A DNA stretch of 64,000 nucleotides, from contig JANQKV010000026.1 in NCBI GenBank assembly GCA_028280945.1, positions 62,001-126,000 of the forward strand, written 5' to 3'. The notes below the pieces were generated by a model. That model did not search any database. It was not told the DNA's origin and saw nothing but the letters and a program-made list of their open reading frames with translations. The translations under genes and the position numbers were made by a program. This document shows positions 53,516 to 63,448 of this stretch, piece by piece; the stretch's first letter is position 1; each line of letters opens with the position of its first letter. The DNA is from Opitutaceae bacterium (GTDB lineage: Bacteria > Verrucomicrobiota > Verrucomicrobiia > Opitutales > Opitutaceae).

Positions 53516-54916
53516 TCAGTTCTTAGTGTGCTTCAAATGGGAATCCAGCCATGTTTGGGATGTTACTTCATCGTCAAACTCTCCGGCCAATTGGGCTTCG
53601 TAAGCCTCGGCCAGCACTCTGCCAAACTGCGGCCCGGGTTCAAATCCCCGGGCAATGAGATCCCGTCCTCCAAGCAGGGGTTTGGGGGCCGCGTCCTTGA
53701 CGGCGAGCTCCTCTGCTTTGGCGGCCATTTGATCGAGACGGGCGAGAGTTTCAGGGTCGTCTTTAGGCGGTCGCCCCCGGCAGTCAGCCCGCATCACCGT
53801 AAGGAGCTCTTCCAGTGTGGCGGGGGCTAATTTGCGGGCCAATCGGCGAATCTGACTGGCGCTGGGAGGAGTGGAACCGCTGTCGATGTGCGCGAGGTGA
53901 TATTGCACCAGTGGTTCGATGAAAGGCAGCAAACGTGGGGATGCCCCGATGCGCGCGAGCAGATTTCGGGTGGGCTCGATGCCGGCATGGGCATGCCCGG
54001 GGCTTGTCCATCGCAAGCGGCCGTTTTTCTCCACCCGCTCGGTCGTCGAGGGTTTGCCGAGATCATGACAAAGCACAGCCAGCATCAATCGCCGGCGTTT
54101 TTCGGCGGGAGCAGCTGACCAATCCAAGTCCTTGACCAAGGCATCGAGACAGTGGCAGGTGTGCTCAAACACATCGCCTTCGGGGTGCCATTCCGGTTCC
54201 TGCGGTGTATTGACCAGAGCAGCGATCTCGGGGAAATGCGCGAGCCAACCGGTTTGCTGCAGCACCCGCAAACCACGGGAGGGCCGGATCGAACGCGTCG
54301 CCCATTTGTCCCATTCTCCCCAGACTCGTTCGACCGGAAGTTCACCAAAATCATCCTGCATCGAGCGAGCGAGCTCGGCGGTTTCGGGTGCGAGTTCAAA
54401 ATCGAAGCGAGCGGCCAGTTGCATGCCCCGGAGTACCCGCAGGGGATCTTCTCGAAACGCGGGCCCACAATGGCGAAGCACTCGGTTGGCCATGTCCTCA
54501 CGGCCTCCCAACGGATCGATCAGTTCACCGGCCACGGGATCCCAGGCCATGGCATTGACGGTGAAATCGCGGCGCGCCGCTGCTTCGGCGTCGCTCAGGT
54601 AGGGATCGGGATTGACTTTAAATCCGCGGTGGCCGGCTCCCGTTTTCGACTCGCGGCGGGGCAGGGAGAAGTCGAACTGTTCACCGGACCGGTGCAGTTT
54701 GATCGTGCCGAAACTTCGACCCACGACATCCGTTGCTCCAAACGGTTTGAGCAAGGACTCCAGACCATCGAAATCGATGCCTCCGACCTCGATGTCGATA
54801 TCGTCGGACGGGTGGCCGAGCAGGGCATCGCGTACACAACCGCCGACGATGCGCGGACGACCGTGCTGGGCCAGTTCTTGCAGAACAGGATCAAGAACCG
54901 GAGGGAGTGTGATCAT
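53516..54916 (-). CDS. CCA-adding/poly(A) polymerase-type nucleotidyltransferase
   Basis: A 466-residue class II nucleotidyltransferase. The head motif GGCVRDALLG and the two metal Asp in DDIDIEV are followed by RRDFTVNAMAWDP and REDPLRVLRGMQLAAR. A C-terminal HD domain (DVFEHTCHCLDAL, with LCHDLGKPSTTERV) adds a phosphohydrolase-like part, as in E. coli-type CCA enzymes. It probably adds or repairs tRNA 3' CCA, although a poly(A) polymerase role cannot be excluded. Its start overlaps the DUF423 gene by 26 nt. Confidence 0.92.
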   Translation of the reverse strand: MITLPPVLDPVLQELAQHGRPRIVGGCVRDALLGHPSDDIDIEVGGIDFDGLESLLKPFGATDVVGRSFGTIKLHRSGEQFDFSLPRRESKTGAGHRGFKVNPDPYLSDAEAAARRDFTVNAMAWDPVAGELIDPLGGREDMANRVLRHCGPAFREDPLRVLRGMQLAARFDFELAPETAELARSMQDDFGELPVERVWGEWDKWATRSIRPSRGLRVLQQTGWLAHFPEIAALVNTPQEPEWHPEGDVFEHTCHCLDALVKDLDWSAAPAEKRRRLMLAVLCHDLGKPSTTERVEKNGRLRWTSPGHAHAGIEPTRNLLARIGASPRLLPFIEPLVQYHLAHIDSGSTPPSASQIRRLARKLAPATLEELLTVMRADCRGRPPKDDPETLARLDQMAAKAEELAVKDAAPKPLLGGRDLIARGFEPGPQFGRVLAEAYEAQLAGEFDDEVTSQTWLDSHLKHTKN

Positions 54917-55286
54917 TTTGCGCAGATCTCCAAACCGCGGCGGCGGCCCATCCCCAACCGATCATAAAAAGCAATCCGCCCAGCGGAGTGATCGGCCCCA
55001 ACCAACGTGGTCCCCCCAGTGCCAATATGTAAAGTGATCCACTGAAGAGGATAATGCCGCTGAGCCAGCAGGCGGCGGCGCGTTGGTTGAGTTTGTTGGT
55101 CAAAATAGGACAAAAATAAGTGCCCCATGCCGCCACGGCGTGAACGAGATGATAAAAAACAGCCGTTTTCCAAGTCTCGGTGGTGCCAGATTCGGCCAAG
55201 GTGTCTTTAAGCGCGTGTGCTCCAAAAGCTCCCAGTGCTACTCCTAGTCCGGCAATAATTGCGGCAAAAAACGGAATTTTATTCAT
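54891..55286 (-). CDS. DUF423 small membrane protein
   Basis: A 131-residue protein with four hydrophobic segments. AAIIAGLGVALGAFGAHALK and FYHLVHAVAAWGTYF are the signature of the DUF423 family, found in many bacteria with unknown function. The 3' end overlaps the nucleotidyltransferase by 26 nt, so the two are translationally coupled and form one transcript. The start MNKIPFFA is clear. Confidence 0.93.
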   Translation of the reverse strand: MNKIPFFAAIIAGLGVALGAFGAHALKDTLAESGTTETWKTAVFYHLVHAVAAWGTYFCPILTNKLNQRAAACWLSGIILFSGSLYILALGGPRWLGPITPLGGLLFMIGWGWAAAAVWRSAQNDHTPSGS

Positions 55287-55454
55287 ACATAGACAAAAGT
55301 TGGCCCGGGGTCTGCTTGGTTGAATGGTGTTCTTTCAGGTCAACGTCCGCTCTGAAAATAGTTGAGGAACTTTGATGAATTTTGTTCATCTCAACCTCAC
55401 CGACCTTGGTCGGACCTGACAGACAACCCAAGTAACTACAGACTACTACCACAA

Positions 55455-56135
55455 ATGAAGAAAATTGCCGCTATTCTCCTCGCAGCCGGTATCACTGGCT
55501 CGAGCCTGAGTGCCCAGGAGGAATCCTCATACTCGATCACGATGGATTTCCCCTTTGTCTCCGAATACATCTTCCGCGGACTCCAATTCGCTGAAGAGTC
55601 GATCCAGCCTTCGGTGGAATTCGCTTCCGGTGACTTCTACGCCGGTATTTGGAGCAGCCAGCCGGTGGTTGGCAAAGACCCGAACGAATTCGATTTCTAC
55701 GTCGGATACGGTTTTGCCCTCAATGATACTTGGGCGTTGGACGTCGGTGGCACCTACTACTACTATCCGGAGACTCCTTCCGGTGACGAGCAGTTCGAGC
55801 CGTATGTCGGCATTGCCGGCGACCTCGGCGGTGGGTTCAGTGGATCCGTTTACGGTTATTACGAGACCGAATTTGAGGTCACGACCTTCCAGTTTGACCT
55901 CGGTTACAGCATCGAGATGTCGGACACCTCCACCTTCGACGTGGCGGCCAACTTCGGCATCGTTTCGGCTGACGGCGGGGAAGACTACAACTATTACGGA
56001 GTCAGTGCGACCGCCAACTACGCGCTTAACGACATCGCCGGCACCTATGCGGGCGTGGTTTTTGTTGATAGTGACGCCACCACTGGTGTGGACAGCGAAG
56101 TCTACTTCATCGCTGGCATCAGCATGGGCTTCTAA
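55455..56135 (+). CDS. TorF-family putative outer-membrane porin
   Basis: A 226-residue outer-membrane beta-barrel protein (TIGR02001 type). The signal peptide (MKKIAAILLAAGITGSSLSA) is followed by SYSITMDFPFVSEYIFRGLQ, the family hallmark, and by alternating aromatic strands such as WALDVGGTYYYYPE. The C-terminus FIAGISMGF ends in Phe. It is predicted to be a small barrel whose cargo is unknown. A clear terminator follows at 56167-56204. A longer frame to 55362 adds no signal. Confidence 0.9.
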   Translation: MKKIAAILLAAGITGSSLSAQEESSYSITMDFPFVSEYIFRGLQFAEESIQPSVEFASGDFYAGIWSSQPVVGKDPNEFDFYVGYGFALNDTWALDVGGTYYYYPETPSGDEQFEPYVGIAGDLGGGFSGSVYGYYETEFEVTTFQFDLGYSIEMSDTSTFDVAANFGIVSADGGEDYNYYGVSATANYALNDIAGTYAGVVFVDSDATTGVDSEVYFIAGISMGF

Positions 56136-56166
56136 GGTTCACTTAACTTCCTAGTTTCAAAGCTCT

Positions 56167-56204
56167 TCCCGCTCCCGCCATTTGGTGGGGGCGGGATTTT
56201 TTTT
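56167..56204 (+). terminator. Intrinsic terminator after TorF-type porin
   Basis: Arms 56167-56179 and 56184-56196 pair over 13 bases with two G-T and a 4-nt loop, then eight T. It separates the porin from the ribosomal protein operon. Confidence 0.95.
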
Positions 56205-56265
56205 CTCCCTCCAAAATGCAGGTTGACACCCCTTGCGCAAAACTTAGCAATCGGCCTCTTTTCCC

Positions 56266-56694
56266 ATGAAAACATTCCTCGCCAAAAAGGAAACCGTGCA
56301 ACCCAAGTGGCATATCGTCGATGCCGAGGGGCAGGTGCTTGGCCGCCTGGCGGTGAAGATCGCTAACGTCCTGCGCGGTCGCCACAAGCCTTCTTATACT
56401 CCGCATGTTGATACCGGAGACTATGTGATTGTTGTGAACGCTGAAAAAGTCGTTCTGACCGGCAAAAAAGAAGAGCAGAACAAGTATATGTTCTTCTCCG
56501 GCTATGTCGGTGGTGAAAGCTACCGTTCCCTTGCCGAGCAACGCGAACGCAACCCGGAGTTCATCATCACCCACGCGGTTAAAGGCATGCTGCCGAAGAA
56601 CCGCCTTGCCCGCCAGATGCTGAAGAAATTGCGCGTTTTCCGCGGTCCCGAGCACACGCATGCGGCGCAAAACCCGACCGAGCTTCCCGTTTAA
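56266..56694 (+). CDS. rplM: 50S ribosomal protein L13
   Basis: A 142-residue protein with [21 protein letters not shown], the core [11 protein letters not shown] and [20 protein letters not shown]. It is an early-assembly protein of the large subunit. It is the first gene of the usual rplM-rpsI pair; rpsI starts 14 nt after its stop. The length agrees with bacterial L13. Confidence 0.98.
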   Translation: MKTFLAKKETVQPKWHIVDAEGQVLGRLAVKIANVLRGRHKPSYTPHVDTGDYVIVVNAEKVVLTGKKEEQNKYMFFSGYVGGESYRSLAEQRERNPEFIITHAVKGMLPKNRLARQMLKKLRVFRGPEHTHAAQNPTELPV

Positions 56695-56708
56695 GTTTTT
56701 GTTAACCC

Positions 56709-57107
56709 ATGAGTGCTGAATCCAACACGTTCGCCGCCACCGGCCGTCGCAAGACTGCGACCGCTCGCGTGCGCATCACTGCCGGCACCGGCAAGTTTAC
56801 CGCCAACAGCCGCGACTTCGAAACCTACTTTTCGCACGAGAATTTCGCCAAGGACGCCTACGCTCCACTCGAGACGGTCGAAATGAAGGACCAGATCGAT
56901 GTCGTCGCCAATGTCCACGGTGGTGGCGTGGCCGGCCAAGCGGGTGCCGTCGCTCACGGGGTGGCTCGCGCCCTTGAGAAAATGGACAGCGAGCTGCGTG
57001 CCCCGCTCAAAAAGGCCGGTCACCTCAAACGCGACCCGCGCCAGAAAGAGCGCAAAAAGGCCGGTCAACCGGGCGCCCGCAAGCGCTTCCAGTTCTCCAA
57101 GCGTTAA
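56709..57107 (+). CDS. rpsI: 30S ribosomal protein S9
   Basis: A 132-residue protein. AATGRRKTATARVRITAGTG and the basic C-terminus PGARKRFQFSKR are diagnostic; the C-terminal SKR tail reaches the P-site tRNA. It follows rplM in one operon and is ended by the hairpin at 57141-57169. Confidence 0.98.
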   Translation: MSAESNTFAATGRRKTATARVRITAGTGKFTANSRDFETYFSHENFAKDAYAPLETVEMKDQIDVVANVHGGGVAGQAGAVAHGVARALEKMDSELRAPLKKAGHLKRDPRQKERKKAGQPGARKRFQFSKR

Positions 57108-57140
57108 CCCGCTTCCGCACCGCAGCACCTTCCCAAGCTC

Positions 57141-57169
57141 AACCGCTTCCTTGCCGGGAGCGGTTTTTT
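57141..57169 (+). terminator. Intrinsic terminator of rplM-rpsI
   Basis: Arms 57142-57150 and 57156-57164 pair over nine bases with one G-T around loop TTGCC, and a T-run (57164-57169) follows. It lies 34 nt after rpsI and ends the transcript before the convergent argJ gene. Confidence 0.9.
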
Positions 57170-57186
57170 GTTGGCGCCCGTCCTGC

Positions 57187-58554
57187 CTAACTCCGGTAGT
57201 CGGCGTTTTCCGTCACGTATTCGTGGGTAAGATCACTCCCCAATACGACGGACTCGGCTTGGCCCAGACCGAACTCAACCCCGATTTCGACACAGCGTTC
57301 ATGGGTGGGGTAGTCGACCGGTGGCAGGTAGGCACCTTCGGGTGAGGGAGTGCTCCGATAAAGCTCCGCTTGAGCGAGATGTTGTTGGAGAGCTTCTTCT
57401 TTGGCGGGATCAAGCTGGAAGACGCCGCGGGCAAAAATCTCAATGCCACCGAGGGTCAGCCGCATCCGGCTGGTATCGATCTTTTCGCCAAAATTTCCGA
57501 GGTGGCGTCCAATCGCCTGGACCAAGCGTCCCACGTTGGGGTCGTTACCTGCGACGGCACATTTGAAAAGCGGGGCGTTGACCACCGCGCGGCCCAGCTG
57601 GGTGGCGAAGTCGCTGGTGGGAGCCCCCGACACACTTACGCGCATGACGTGCCGCACGCCTTCGCCGTTTCGCACCACGTCTTCCGCCAAATCGCGACAC
57701 ACCTGTCCGAGCCCCGTCGCAAAGTCTTCCACCTTGACTCCCCCGACAACACCGCTCGATGCGATCGCTACGGTGTCAGACGTGCTGGTATCGGTATCGA
57801 TGCTGATGCGATTGAACGATTCGCCTACCGCCTCGTCCAGTTGTTGGCGCAGCACCTCTCGAGGAATCGCGATATCCGTGAAGAGAAACACCAACATGGT
57901 GGCCAGATTCGGTTCGATCATGCCGGCCCCCTTGGCGATGCCAACGATCCGACCCTGGCCAATGGAAACAGACCGCGCCTTGGGGTAGAGGTCGGTTGTC
58001 ATGATTCCTTCGGCGGCTGGCAGGGCGCTGTCGGATTGCAGGCTTGCGTGTGCTGATGGCAAAGCTTCCACCATGCTTGGGATGGGCAGTTTCCAGCCAA
58101 TCACGCCGGTTGAGCTGGGCAGGATCTGCGAGGAACTGCAGCCCAGTAAATCCGCTCCGGTCGCGCAAACGGCTTCGGCATCCTCAATGCCTCCTGGGGC
58201 GCACACGTTGGAGATTTTATTGTTGATGATGAATGCCTGCAAGGTGGCTTCGTTCAGGCGTTCGCGACCAATGATGACGGGGGCCCCGGGAAAGGCATTG
58301 CGGGTGAACATCGCGCCGAAGTCCGCGGTGGGTTCATCAAGCGTGACGAGAGTCATCGTCATTCGAGCGGGTTTGGGCGTTTCGACTGGCGTGAAGTTGA
58401 AGGACGCCGTGCCGACATGAAAACCTCGCGGCAGTTGCGCCTGGGTCTGCAACCAAGCGCGGTGTTCCGCGGTGTTAAGGAAGATGAGGTTGGTGCTCGC
58501 CACCCGGCCTAACTGAGGGGTTCGACTGTGGGAGTGAAGTCGATTCTCGCCCAT
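57187..58554 (-). CDS. argJ: Bifunctional ornithine acetyltransferase/N-acetylglutamate synthase
   Basis: A 455-residue ArgJ, longer than the usual 400-410 because of about 45 extra N-terminal residues (start [18 protein letters not shown]). The autocleavage and nucleophile site is the Thr of [10 protein letters not shown] near residue 217; cleavage yields alpha and beta subunits. KGAGMIEPN and [20 protein letters not shown] are family motifs. It transfers acetyl from N-acetylornithine to glutamate, and possibly from acetyl-CoA. It lies on the opposite strand from argB, with 164 nt between, which may be a divergent promoter. Confidence 0.94.
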   Translation of the reverse strand: MGENRLHSHSRTPQLGRVASTNLIFLNTAEHRAWLQTQAQLPRGFHVGTASFNFTPVETPKPARMTMTLVTLDEPTADFGAMFTRNAFPGAPVIIGRERLNEATLQAFIINNKISNVCAPGGIEDAEAVCATGADLLGCSSSQILPSSTGVIGWKLPIPSMVEALPSAHASLQSDSALPAAEGIMTTDLYPKARSVSIGQGRIVGIAKGAGMIEPNLATMLVFLFTDIAIPREVLRQQLDEAVGESFNRISIDTDTSTSDTVAIASSGVVGGVKVEDFATGLGQVCRDLAEDVVRNGEGVRHVMRVSVSGAPTSDFATQLGRAVVNAPLFKCAVAGNDPNVGRLVQAIGRHLGNFGEKIDTSRMRLTLGGIEIFARGVFQLDPAKEEALQQHLAQAELYRSTPSPEGAYLPPVDYPTHERCVEIGVEFGLGQAESVVLGSDLTHEYVTENADYRS

Positions 58555-58718
58555 TCATAAATCAAATCACTGCAGTTTTGCATCGAAAGTCGCCGTCTCA
58601 TGCGCTTACCCCTTTCTGTTTTCGCCGGACAAATGACCCATCCATCTCACCATTCTGCATCCGATTTCGCCGAGCTGTCTCGGTGGAATCACGTCCGACG
58701 AGAAGGAGATACCACGTT

Positions 58719-59600
58719 ATGAACATGGCTGAAATCACGGCCAAGGCCAAGGTCCTGCTCGAGGCCTTGCCTTACATCCAAAACTTTCGCGGCTCGACCT
58801 TTGTGGTCAAGTATGGCGGCAGCTTCATGGACGATCCCGACCCCACCGTGCGCAGCCGGGTCGCCTACGACATCGCTTTCTTCGCGGCCTGTGGCATCAA
58901 TACCGTGGTCGTGCATGGGGGCGGCAAAGCCATCACGCGGGCCATGGCCGAGTCAGGCCTGCGGGCCAAGTTTATCAATGGCATGCGCGTGACCGATGCC
59001 GACACGGTGAAGATTGTGCAGCACACGCTCAACGGGGTGGTCAATCCCGATGTCTGCACCGCCATCACGGAAGCCCGGGGGAAACCCTGTGGCCTGCCGG
59101 GAGACGAGGTCTTGGTTTGTCGCAAACTCGAGAGCGACGACGAAGGCAACCCGATCGATCTGGGTTTCGTCGGCCAGGTGACCGATGTGAAGGTGAAGCT
59201 GATCAAGAAGGCCATCGCCGATGGTTTGATCCCCGTGATCTCCCCCGTCGCGGTTGATCGCGACGGCCAGCCTTACAACATCAACGCCGACATGGCGGCA
59301 GGACGCGTAGCCAGTGCGTTGCGAGCCCGCCGGTTGGTTTACATGAGTGATGTGCCCGGGCTGCTGCGAGATCCGGATGATGCGGATTCCTTGATCTCCA
59401 CCCTGAAGATTTCCCAGGTTGAGGACCTGAAGGATTCCGGGGTCATCAGCAAAGGCATGCGTCCCAAAGTGGGTGGCGGCATGCAGGCGTTGCAGGACGG
59501 CGTGCACCGTGTCCACTTCATCGATGGTCGTTTGCCGCATTCGCTGCTGCTGGAGATTTTCACCGATCGCGGCATTGGCACCGAAATTGTGCACGGCTAG
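58719..59600 (+). CDS. argB: Acetylglutamate kinase
   Basis: A 293-residue amino-acid kinase. [28 protein letters not shown] and [15 protein letters not shown] are the conserved sites, and [16 protein letters not shown] is near the C-terminus. It phosphorylates N-acetylglutamate, often the arginine-feedback step. The AAGGAG at 58703-58708 lies 10 nt before the ATG at 58719 and decides the start; the frame is open further upstream to 58578. It is followed by argD and argF on the same strand. Confidence 0.97.
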   Translation: MNMAEITAKAKVLLEALPYIQNFRGSTFVVKYGGSFMDDPDPTVRSRVAYDIAFFAACGINTVVVHGGGKAITRAMAESGLRAKFINGMRVTDADTVKIVQHTLNGVVNPDVCTAITEARGKPCGLPGDEVLVCRKLESDDEGNPIDLGFVGQVTDVKVKLIKKAIADGLIPVISPVAVDRDGQPYNINADMAAGRVASALRARRLVYMSDVPGLLRDPDDADSLISTLKISQVEDLKDSGVISKGMRPKVGGGMQALQDGVHRVHFIDGRLPHSLLLEIFTDRGIGTEIVHG

Positions 59601-59668
59601 GCGGTGGGTGTCGTCGTGAGATTTCGATTGGACGAACCGCCGTCTTCGTCCGTTCTCAGAGGTTCACC

Positions 59669-60883
59669 ATGAACTCCGAAATCACTCAGCAGCATACCGC
59701 CGACCTTTACGATGCGCACGTGCTCCAGAACTATGGACGCGCCCCAATCACCGTGGTCCGTGGTCGAGGCAGCTGGGTGGAGGATGATGCAGGTAAGTCC
59801 TATTTGGATTTCACCTCGGGCATCGCCGTCAGCGCCCTCGGTCATTGCCACCCGCGATGGGTCGGGGCGGTGCGCCGGCAGGCGGGGGAGTTGATTCATG
59901 CGAGCAATCTCTTTCGTAATCCGCAGCAGGGTGAGTTGGCCCGCCGACTGGTGCAGCGGGCCGGCCCCGGTCGCGTTTTCTTCTGCAACAGTGGAGCCGA
60001 AGCCAACGAAGGACTGATCAAACTCGCGCGGTTGCACGGAATTCGCAAAAGCGGTGCGGAGGGCAAATGCATCAGGGTCATCGGTGCGGAGAACGCCTTC
60101 CACGGCCGCACCTTCGGCGGAATGAGCGCGACACCACAGGAGAAGATTCAAGGAGGATTTCGTCCCCTGTTGCCGGGGTTTGTTTTTGGTAAGCTCAACG
60201 ACCTCGAGAGTTTTGCCGCCCTGATCGATGACAACACGGCGGCAGTCTTTCTGGAGACCGTGCAAGGGGAGGGTGGCATCAACGTGGCCGCGCCGGAGTT
60301 TCTCCAAGGGCTGCGCCGGCTTTGCTCCGAACATAATGTCCTGCTGATGCTTGACGAAGTGCAGTGCGGCATCGGACGCACGGGGTCTTTTTATGCTTTT
60401 GAGCAAGCCGATGTGCGACCCGACGCCGTGGGCATGGCCAAGGGCTTGGGCGGTGGGTTCCCCATCGGCGCGATTTGGGTCGGTGAGACCTCGGCTGATT
60501 TGTTTAAGCCGGGCATGCACGGATCGACTTTTGGCGGCACACCTCTGGCCTGTGCCGCTGCCTTGGCTGTGATGGACGTGATCGAGGATGAGAAGCTCTT
60601 GGAGAACGTGGCTTCTCTTACGCCGGCCTGGCACCGGCAACTCCAGTCCCTGGTGGACGAGTTTCCCGATCAATTGGTGAGGCTCAAAGGTCTGGGCTTC
60701 ATGATTGGACTTGAGGTGAAGGAAAATCCGCGCGGTTACGTGGATGAGCTGAGGAACCTGGGATTGCTGGCTCCACCGGCGGGAGGAAACGTGGTGCGGC
60801 TGCTTCCGCCGCTGAACGCCACCGCGGATGAGTTGACCCGTTCGGTCGAAATCTTCCGGCGCGTGCTCGCCGCCAAATCGTAA
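59669..60883 (+). CDS. argD: Acetylornithine aminotransferase
   Basis: A 404-residue class III PLP aminotransferase. YLDFTSGIAVSALGHCHP, FFCNSGAEANEGLIKLAR, FLETVQGEGGI and MLDEVQCGIGRTG are visible, with the Schiff-base Lys in MAKGLGGGFP near residue 258. It converts N-acetylglutamate semialdehyde to N-acetylornithine. It lies 68 nt after argB and 76 nt before argF, so a three-gene transcript is likely. Confidence 0.96.
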   Translation: MNSEITQQHTADLYDAHVLQNYGRAPITVVRGRGSWVEDDAGKSYLDFTSGIAVSALGHCHPRWVGAVRRQAGELIHASNLFRNPQQGELARRLVQRAGPGRVFFCNSGAEANEGLIKLARLHGIRKSGAEGKCIRVIGAENAFHGRTFGGMSATPQEKIQGGFRPLLPGFVFGKLNDLESFAALIDDNTAAVFLETVQGEGGINVAAPEFLQGLRRLCSEHNVLLMLDEVQCGIGRTGSFYAFEQADVRPDAVGMAKGLGGGFPIGAIWVGETSADLFKPGMHGSTFGGTPLACAAALAVMDVIEDEKLLENVASLTPAWHRQLQSLVDEFPDQLVRLKGLGFMIGLEVKENPRGYVDELRNLGLLAPPAGGNVVRLLPPLNATADELTRSVEIFRRVLAAKS

Positions 60884-60959
60884 CTCCGGCACGAGCTCCC
60901 CTGTCCGGTTTTCACTGGCCCCACCAAGGGGCCGAATCTACGTTTTCCTCCTTTTTCCC

Positions 60960-61907
60960 ATGAAGCACTTCCTCAAAGAGACCGACCTGCAGCCCCATGA
61001 GGTGGCCGAGGTGTTTGCCTTGGCCCGCGATTTTAAGGCCAAGCGCGGTCGACATGTGCCGCCGGTGCTGGCGAATCAGACTTGGGCACTGATTTTTTCC
61101 AAATCGTCCACCCGCACCCGGGTTTCCTTTGAAGTAGGCATTCACGAACTCGGGGGCAACCCGCTCTTCCTCAACCGCAACGACGTCCAGCTCGGCCGCG
61201 GTGAAACGATCGAGGACACGGCCAAGGTGTTGTCCCGTTATGTGCATGGACTCATAGTGCGCACCTACGATCATTCCGACGTCGAGCAGCTTGCGGCGGC
61301 AGGCTCCGTTCCGGTGATCAATGCCCTGACGGACTTCCTGCATCCCTGCCAAATCTACACCGACGCGTTCACCATGGCGGAGCGCTGGGTGGGGGCCGAT
61401 GGTGACCTGCTGGGTTCGCTCCGGGGCCGCAAGATTGCCTTCCTGGGCGACACGGCGTGCAATATGGCCAATTCGTGGGTGTTGGGCGCGGGATTATTTG
61501 GCATGAAGCTTTCGTTGTCCGGCCCGGCCGAATTTGCTCCGACCGACGAGTTCAAGGCCCTCGCGAAGGCGGAAGGATTTGAAGATGTCTACGAGTTCAC
61601 CACCGATCCGACCGAAGCGGTTGAGGATGCGGATGTCGTTTATACCGATGTGTGGGTAAGTATGGGCAAAGAGGAAGAGACCGAGGAGCGCCTGGCTCAG
61701 ATGGCCCCCTACCAGGTGAACATCCCGTTGTTTGAGCGGGCCAAACCGGACGCGTTGTTCATGCACTGTCTGCCCGCTCATGCCGGCGAAGAGGTTTCAG
61801 CCAACGTGCTCAAGCACGAGCGCTGCATTATCTTCGACGAAGCCGAAAACCGCTTGCACACCCAGAAAGCCATCATGGCCGTCCTCGCCCAACAGGCCCG
61901 GGCGTGA
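60960..61907 (+). CDS. argF: Ornithine carbamoyltransferase
   Basis: A 315-residue carbamoyltransferase. SKSSTRTRVSFEVG binds carbamoyl phosphate, LHPCQIYTD is the second loop, and FMHCLPAHAGEEVS binds ornithine. It produces citrulline from ornithine and carbamoyl phosphate. Length and motifs are those of anabolic OTCases. A hairpin with A- and T-runs on either side (61915-61944) ends the transcript. Confidence 0.96.
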   Translation: MKHFLKETDLQPHEVAEVFALARDFKAKRGRHVPPVLANQTWALIFSKSSTRTRVSFEVGIHELGGNPLFLNRNDVQLGRGETIEDTAKVLSRYVHGLIVRTYDHSDVEQLAAAGSVPVINALTDFLHPCQIYTDAFTMAERWVGADGDLLGSLRGRKIAFLGDTACNMANSWVLGAGLFGMKLSLSGPAEFAPTDEFKALAKAEGFEDVYEFTTDPTEAVEDADVVYTDVWVSMGKEEETEERLAQMAPYQVNIPLFERAKPDALFMHCLPAHAGEEVSANVLKHERCIIFDEAENRLHTQKAIMAVLAQQARA

Positions 61908-61914
61908 GAGACAC

Positions 61915-61944
61915 AAAAAAGACCCCCGAATTCGGGAGTCTTTT
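61915..61944. terminator. Bidirectional terminator between argF and PEP-CTERM gene
   Basis: A8-bp stem, 61921-61928 with 61933-61940 and one C-A mismatch, has loop AATT. It is flanked by six A (61915-61920) and four T (61941-61944), so it can end transcripts from both directions. Confidence 0.88.
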
Positions 61945-61966
61945 GGGAAAACGATGGGGAGTTTGA

Positions 61967-62635
61967 TCAGCTGGTCTGCTTCGCGCGCTTGAGCCAGCGG
62001 GAGCGGCGCAGGCCGGCGGCGCCGAGAGCCAGGAGCCCCAAACCGGAGGCGGCGGAGGCGGGTTCGGGCACGGCTCCCGCCCGAACGGTGATGCCTCCGC
62101 CGGAGCTTTCATAGGCCCACTGCACAATTTCGAAGGTGCCGGAATCGCCTGCTCCCGGTGTGAGAATCACCTCAGCCCAGCCATAGAGGACAAGGCTTCC
62201 AGACGGATTGAATTGAAAACCGATGTGACCTCTTCCTCCGTCCGGGAAGCCGGTGGCGTTTTTGAACACATTGTAGCTATGAATACTATAAATAGATGCG
62301 GCGAACATACCGGAATTAACCGTCGCCCCGGTAGCGAGATTAATCAGATCTGCTTGCGAGGTGGAGCCTGTCGCTCGGACTGCGAAACCATTGTTGTCAG
62401 GGGATAAATTGACAAAATTCGTCACGGACCGGACTCCGATCTCTGCCAGTCCGCTGTTATCTATATTCCAGAAGAAATCACCGTTTGAGTTACCAGCAAT
62501 TCCGCCACTTACCCCGAGGTCTGTGTTGGTGACAATCTGGCCTGACAGACCCGATGAGGTCAGTAGGGCTGCGATGGACCCAGGAATGAAGAGGGAGGTC
62601 TTGGAAGGAGTGGTCGGGTTCTGCGGAGAAGACAT
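61967..62635 (-). CDS. PEP-CTERM sorting-domain surface protein
   Basis: A 222-residue protein. The N-terminus has a moderately hydrophobic signal (LFIPGSIAALLTSSGLSG). The body is beta-rich, with Gly/Asn-rich strands such as GHIGFQFNPSGSLVLYGWAE. The C-terminus carries the PEP-CTERM tripartite tag: VPEP, a hydrophobic stretch (SGLGLLALGAAGL) and a basic tail (RRSRWLKRAKQ). Exosortase-type sorting to the surface or matrix is inferred. No exosortase gene lies in the window. It is on the opposite strand from the arg genes. Confidence 0.92.
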   Translation of the reverse strand: MSSPQNPTTPSKTSLFIPGSIAALLTSSGLSGQIVTNTDLGVSGGIAGNSNGDFFWNIDNSGLAEIGVRSVTNFVNLSPDNNGFAVRATGSTSQADLINLATGATVNSGMFAASIYSIHSYNVFKNATGFPDGGRGHIGFQFNPSGSLVLYGWAEVILTPGAGDSGTFEIVQWAYESSGGGITVRAGAVPEPASAASGLGLLALGAAGLRRSRWLKRAKQTS

Positions 62636-62811
62636 TTGGGAAGTAAGGTTAACCTAAGAACCTAAGAGACTCTTCATTAAAATTGCATTAAGTTTGCGAA
62701 TACGCCCGAGACACTTGGGTCATTTTTACTGAGAGCAATGCTTTACCTTACTTTTCCCTCGCCAAGGCACCCTTTTCGCGCTCGTCCATCGGTCCTCAGG
62801 CGGGGGCGCGA

Positions 62812-63285
62812 TCAGAATTCCAGCACGTAGATGTATCCGTTCGTGCGTTCCCGGAAATTACCCGTGGAAAGGTCGCCGTCATCGATGGCAGCGTCCACCT
62901 GCTGAAACGTGGCGGCATCGGCAGTGGGAAAGTCGGCGGAGAGACCGGCAGTGTAGCCGAACACGCCTTCGTCCCAATCCCACTGACCGCCGAGTGGAGT
63001 TGCGCCTCCGAATTTGTCGAGACTGAGGTAGTTCCGCATGACATTGGGCACTCCGCCTGATCCGTCGGGCGGCCAGGTTCCCTGTTCCATGGCATAGGTT
63101 TCGAAAGCCTGAGCGCCGGTTCGCAGATCACTCACGAAAGTCGTGATCCGCGACTGGTCGCGCACCCGGGCGAATGCCGGAACCGCCAGAGTGGCGAGCA
63201 GACCGATAATCACCACTACAATCATGATCTCGACCAACGTGAATCCACGGGGGCTGTGGCTGATTGGGTTGCTGTGCGTTTTCAT
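62812..63285 (-). CDS. Type II secretion/type IV pilin-like pseudopilin
   Basis: A 157-residue protein with the prepilin signature SPRGFTLVEIMIVVVIIG, in which cleavage follows Gly and the new N-terminal Phe is methylated, then a hydrophobic helix. The remaining globular domain (TFVSDLRTGAQAFETYAMEQ, and SADFPTADAATFQQVD) is typical of Verrucomicrobia minor pseudopilins. Start MKTHSNP at 63285; the open frame to 63501 has no further signal. It is a single gene with no adjacent pilus machinery. It precedes argG on the opposite strand. Confidence 0.91.
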   Translation of the reverse strand: MKTHSNPISHSPRGFTLVEIMIVVVIIGLLATLAVPAFARVRDQSRITTFVSDLRTGAQAFETYAMEQGTWPPDGSGGVPNVMRNYLSLDKFGGATPLGGQWDWDEGVFGYTAGLSADFPTADAATFQQVDAAIDDGDLSTGNFRERTNGYIYVLEF

Positions 63286-63448
63286 GAAATCAAGCTGCCT
63301 CACGGGGCTCCACCCGTAAACGCAAACCATGGTCAAAAGAGGGTAAATTGAATCCTCAAAAACTGACGAATTTTTAACCGATATCCTCTCGCGGGATTTG
63401 CTTTGCGCGGTGGTGGTGTAACCCCCTAGAACGACCGTTCTCTCTGCT

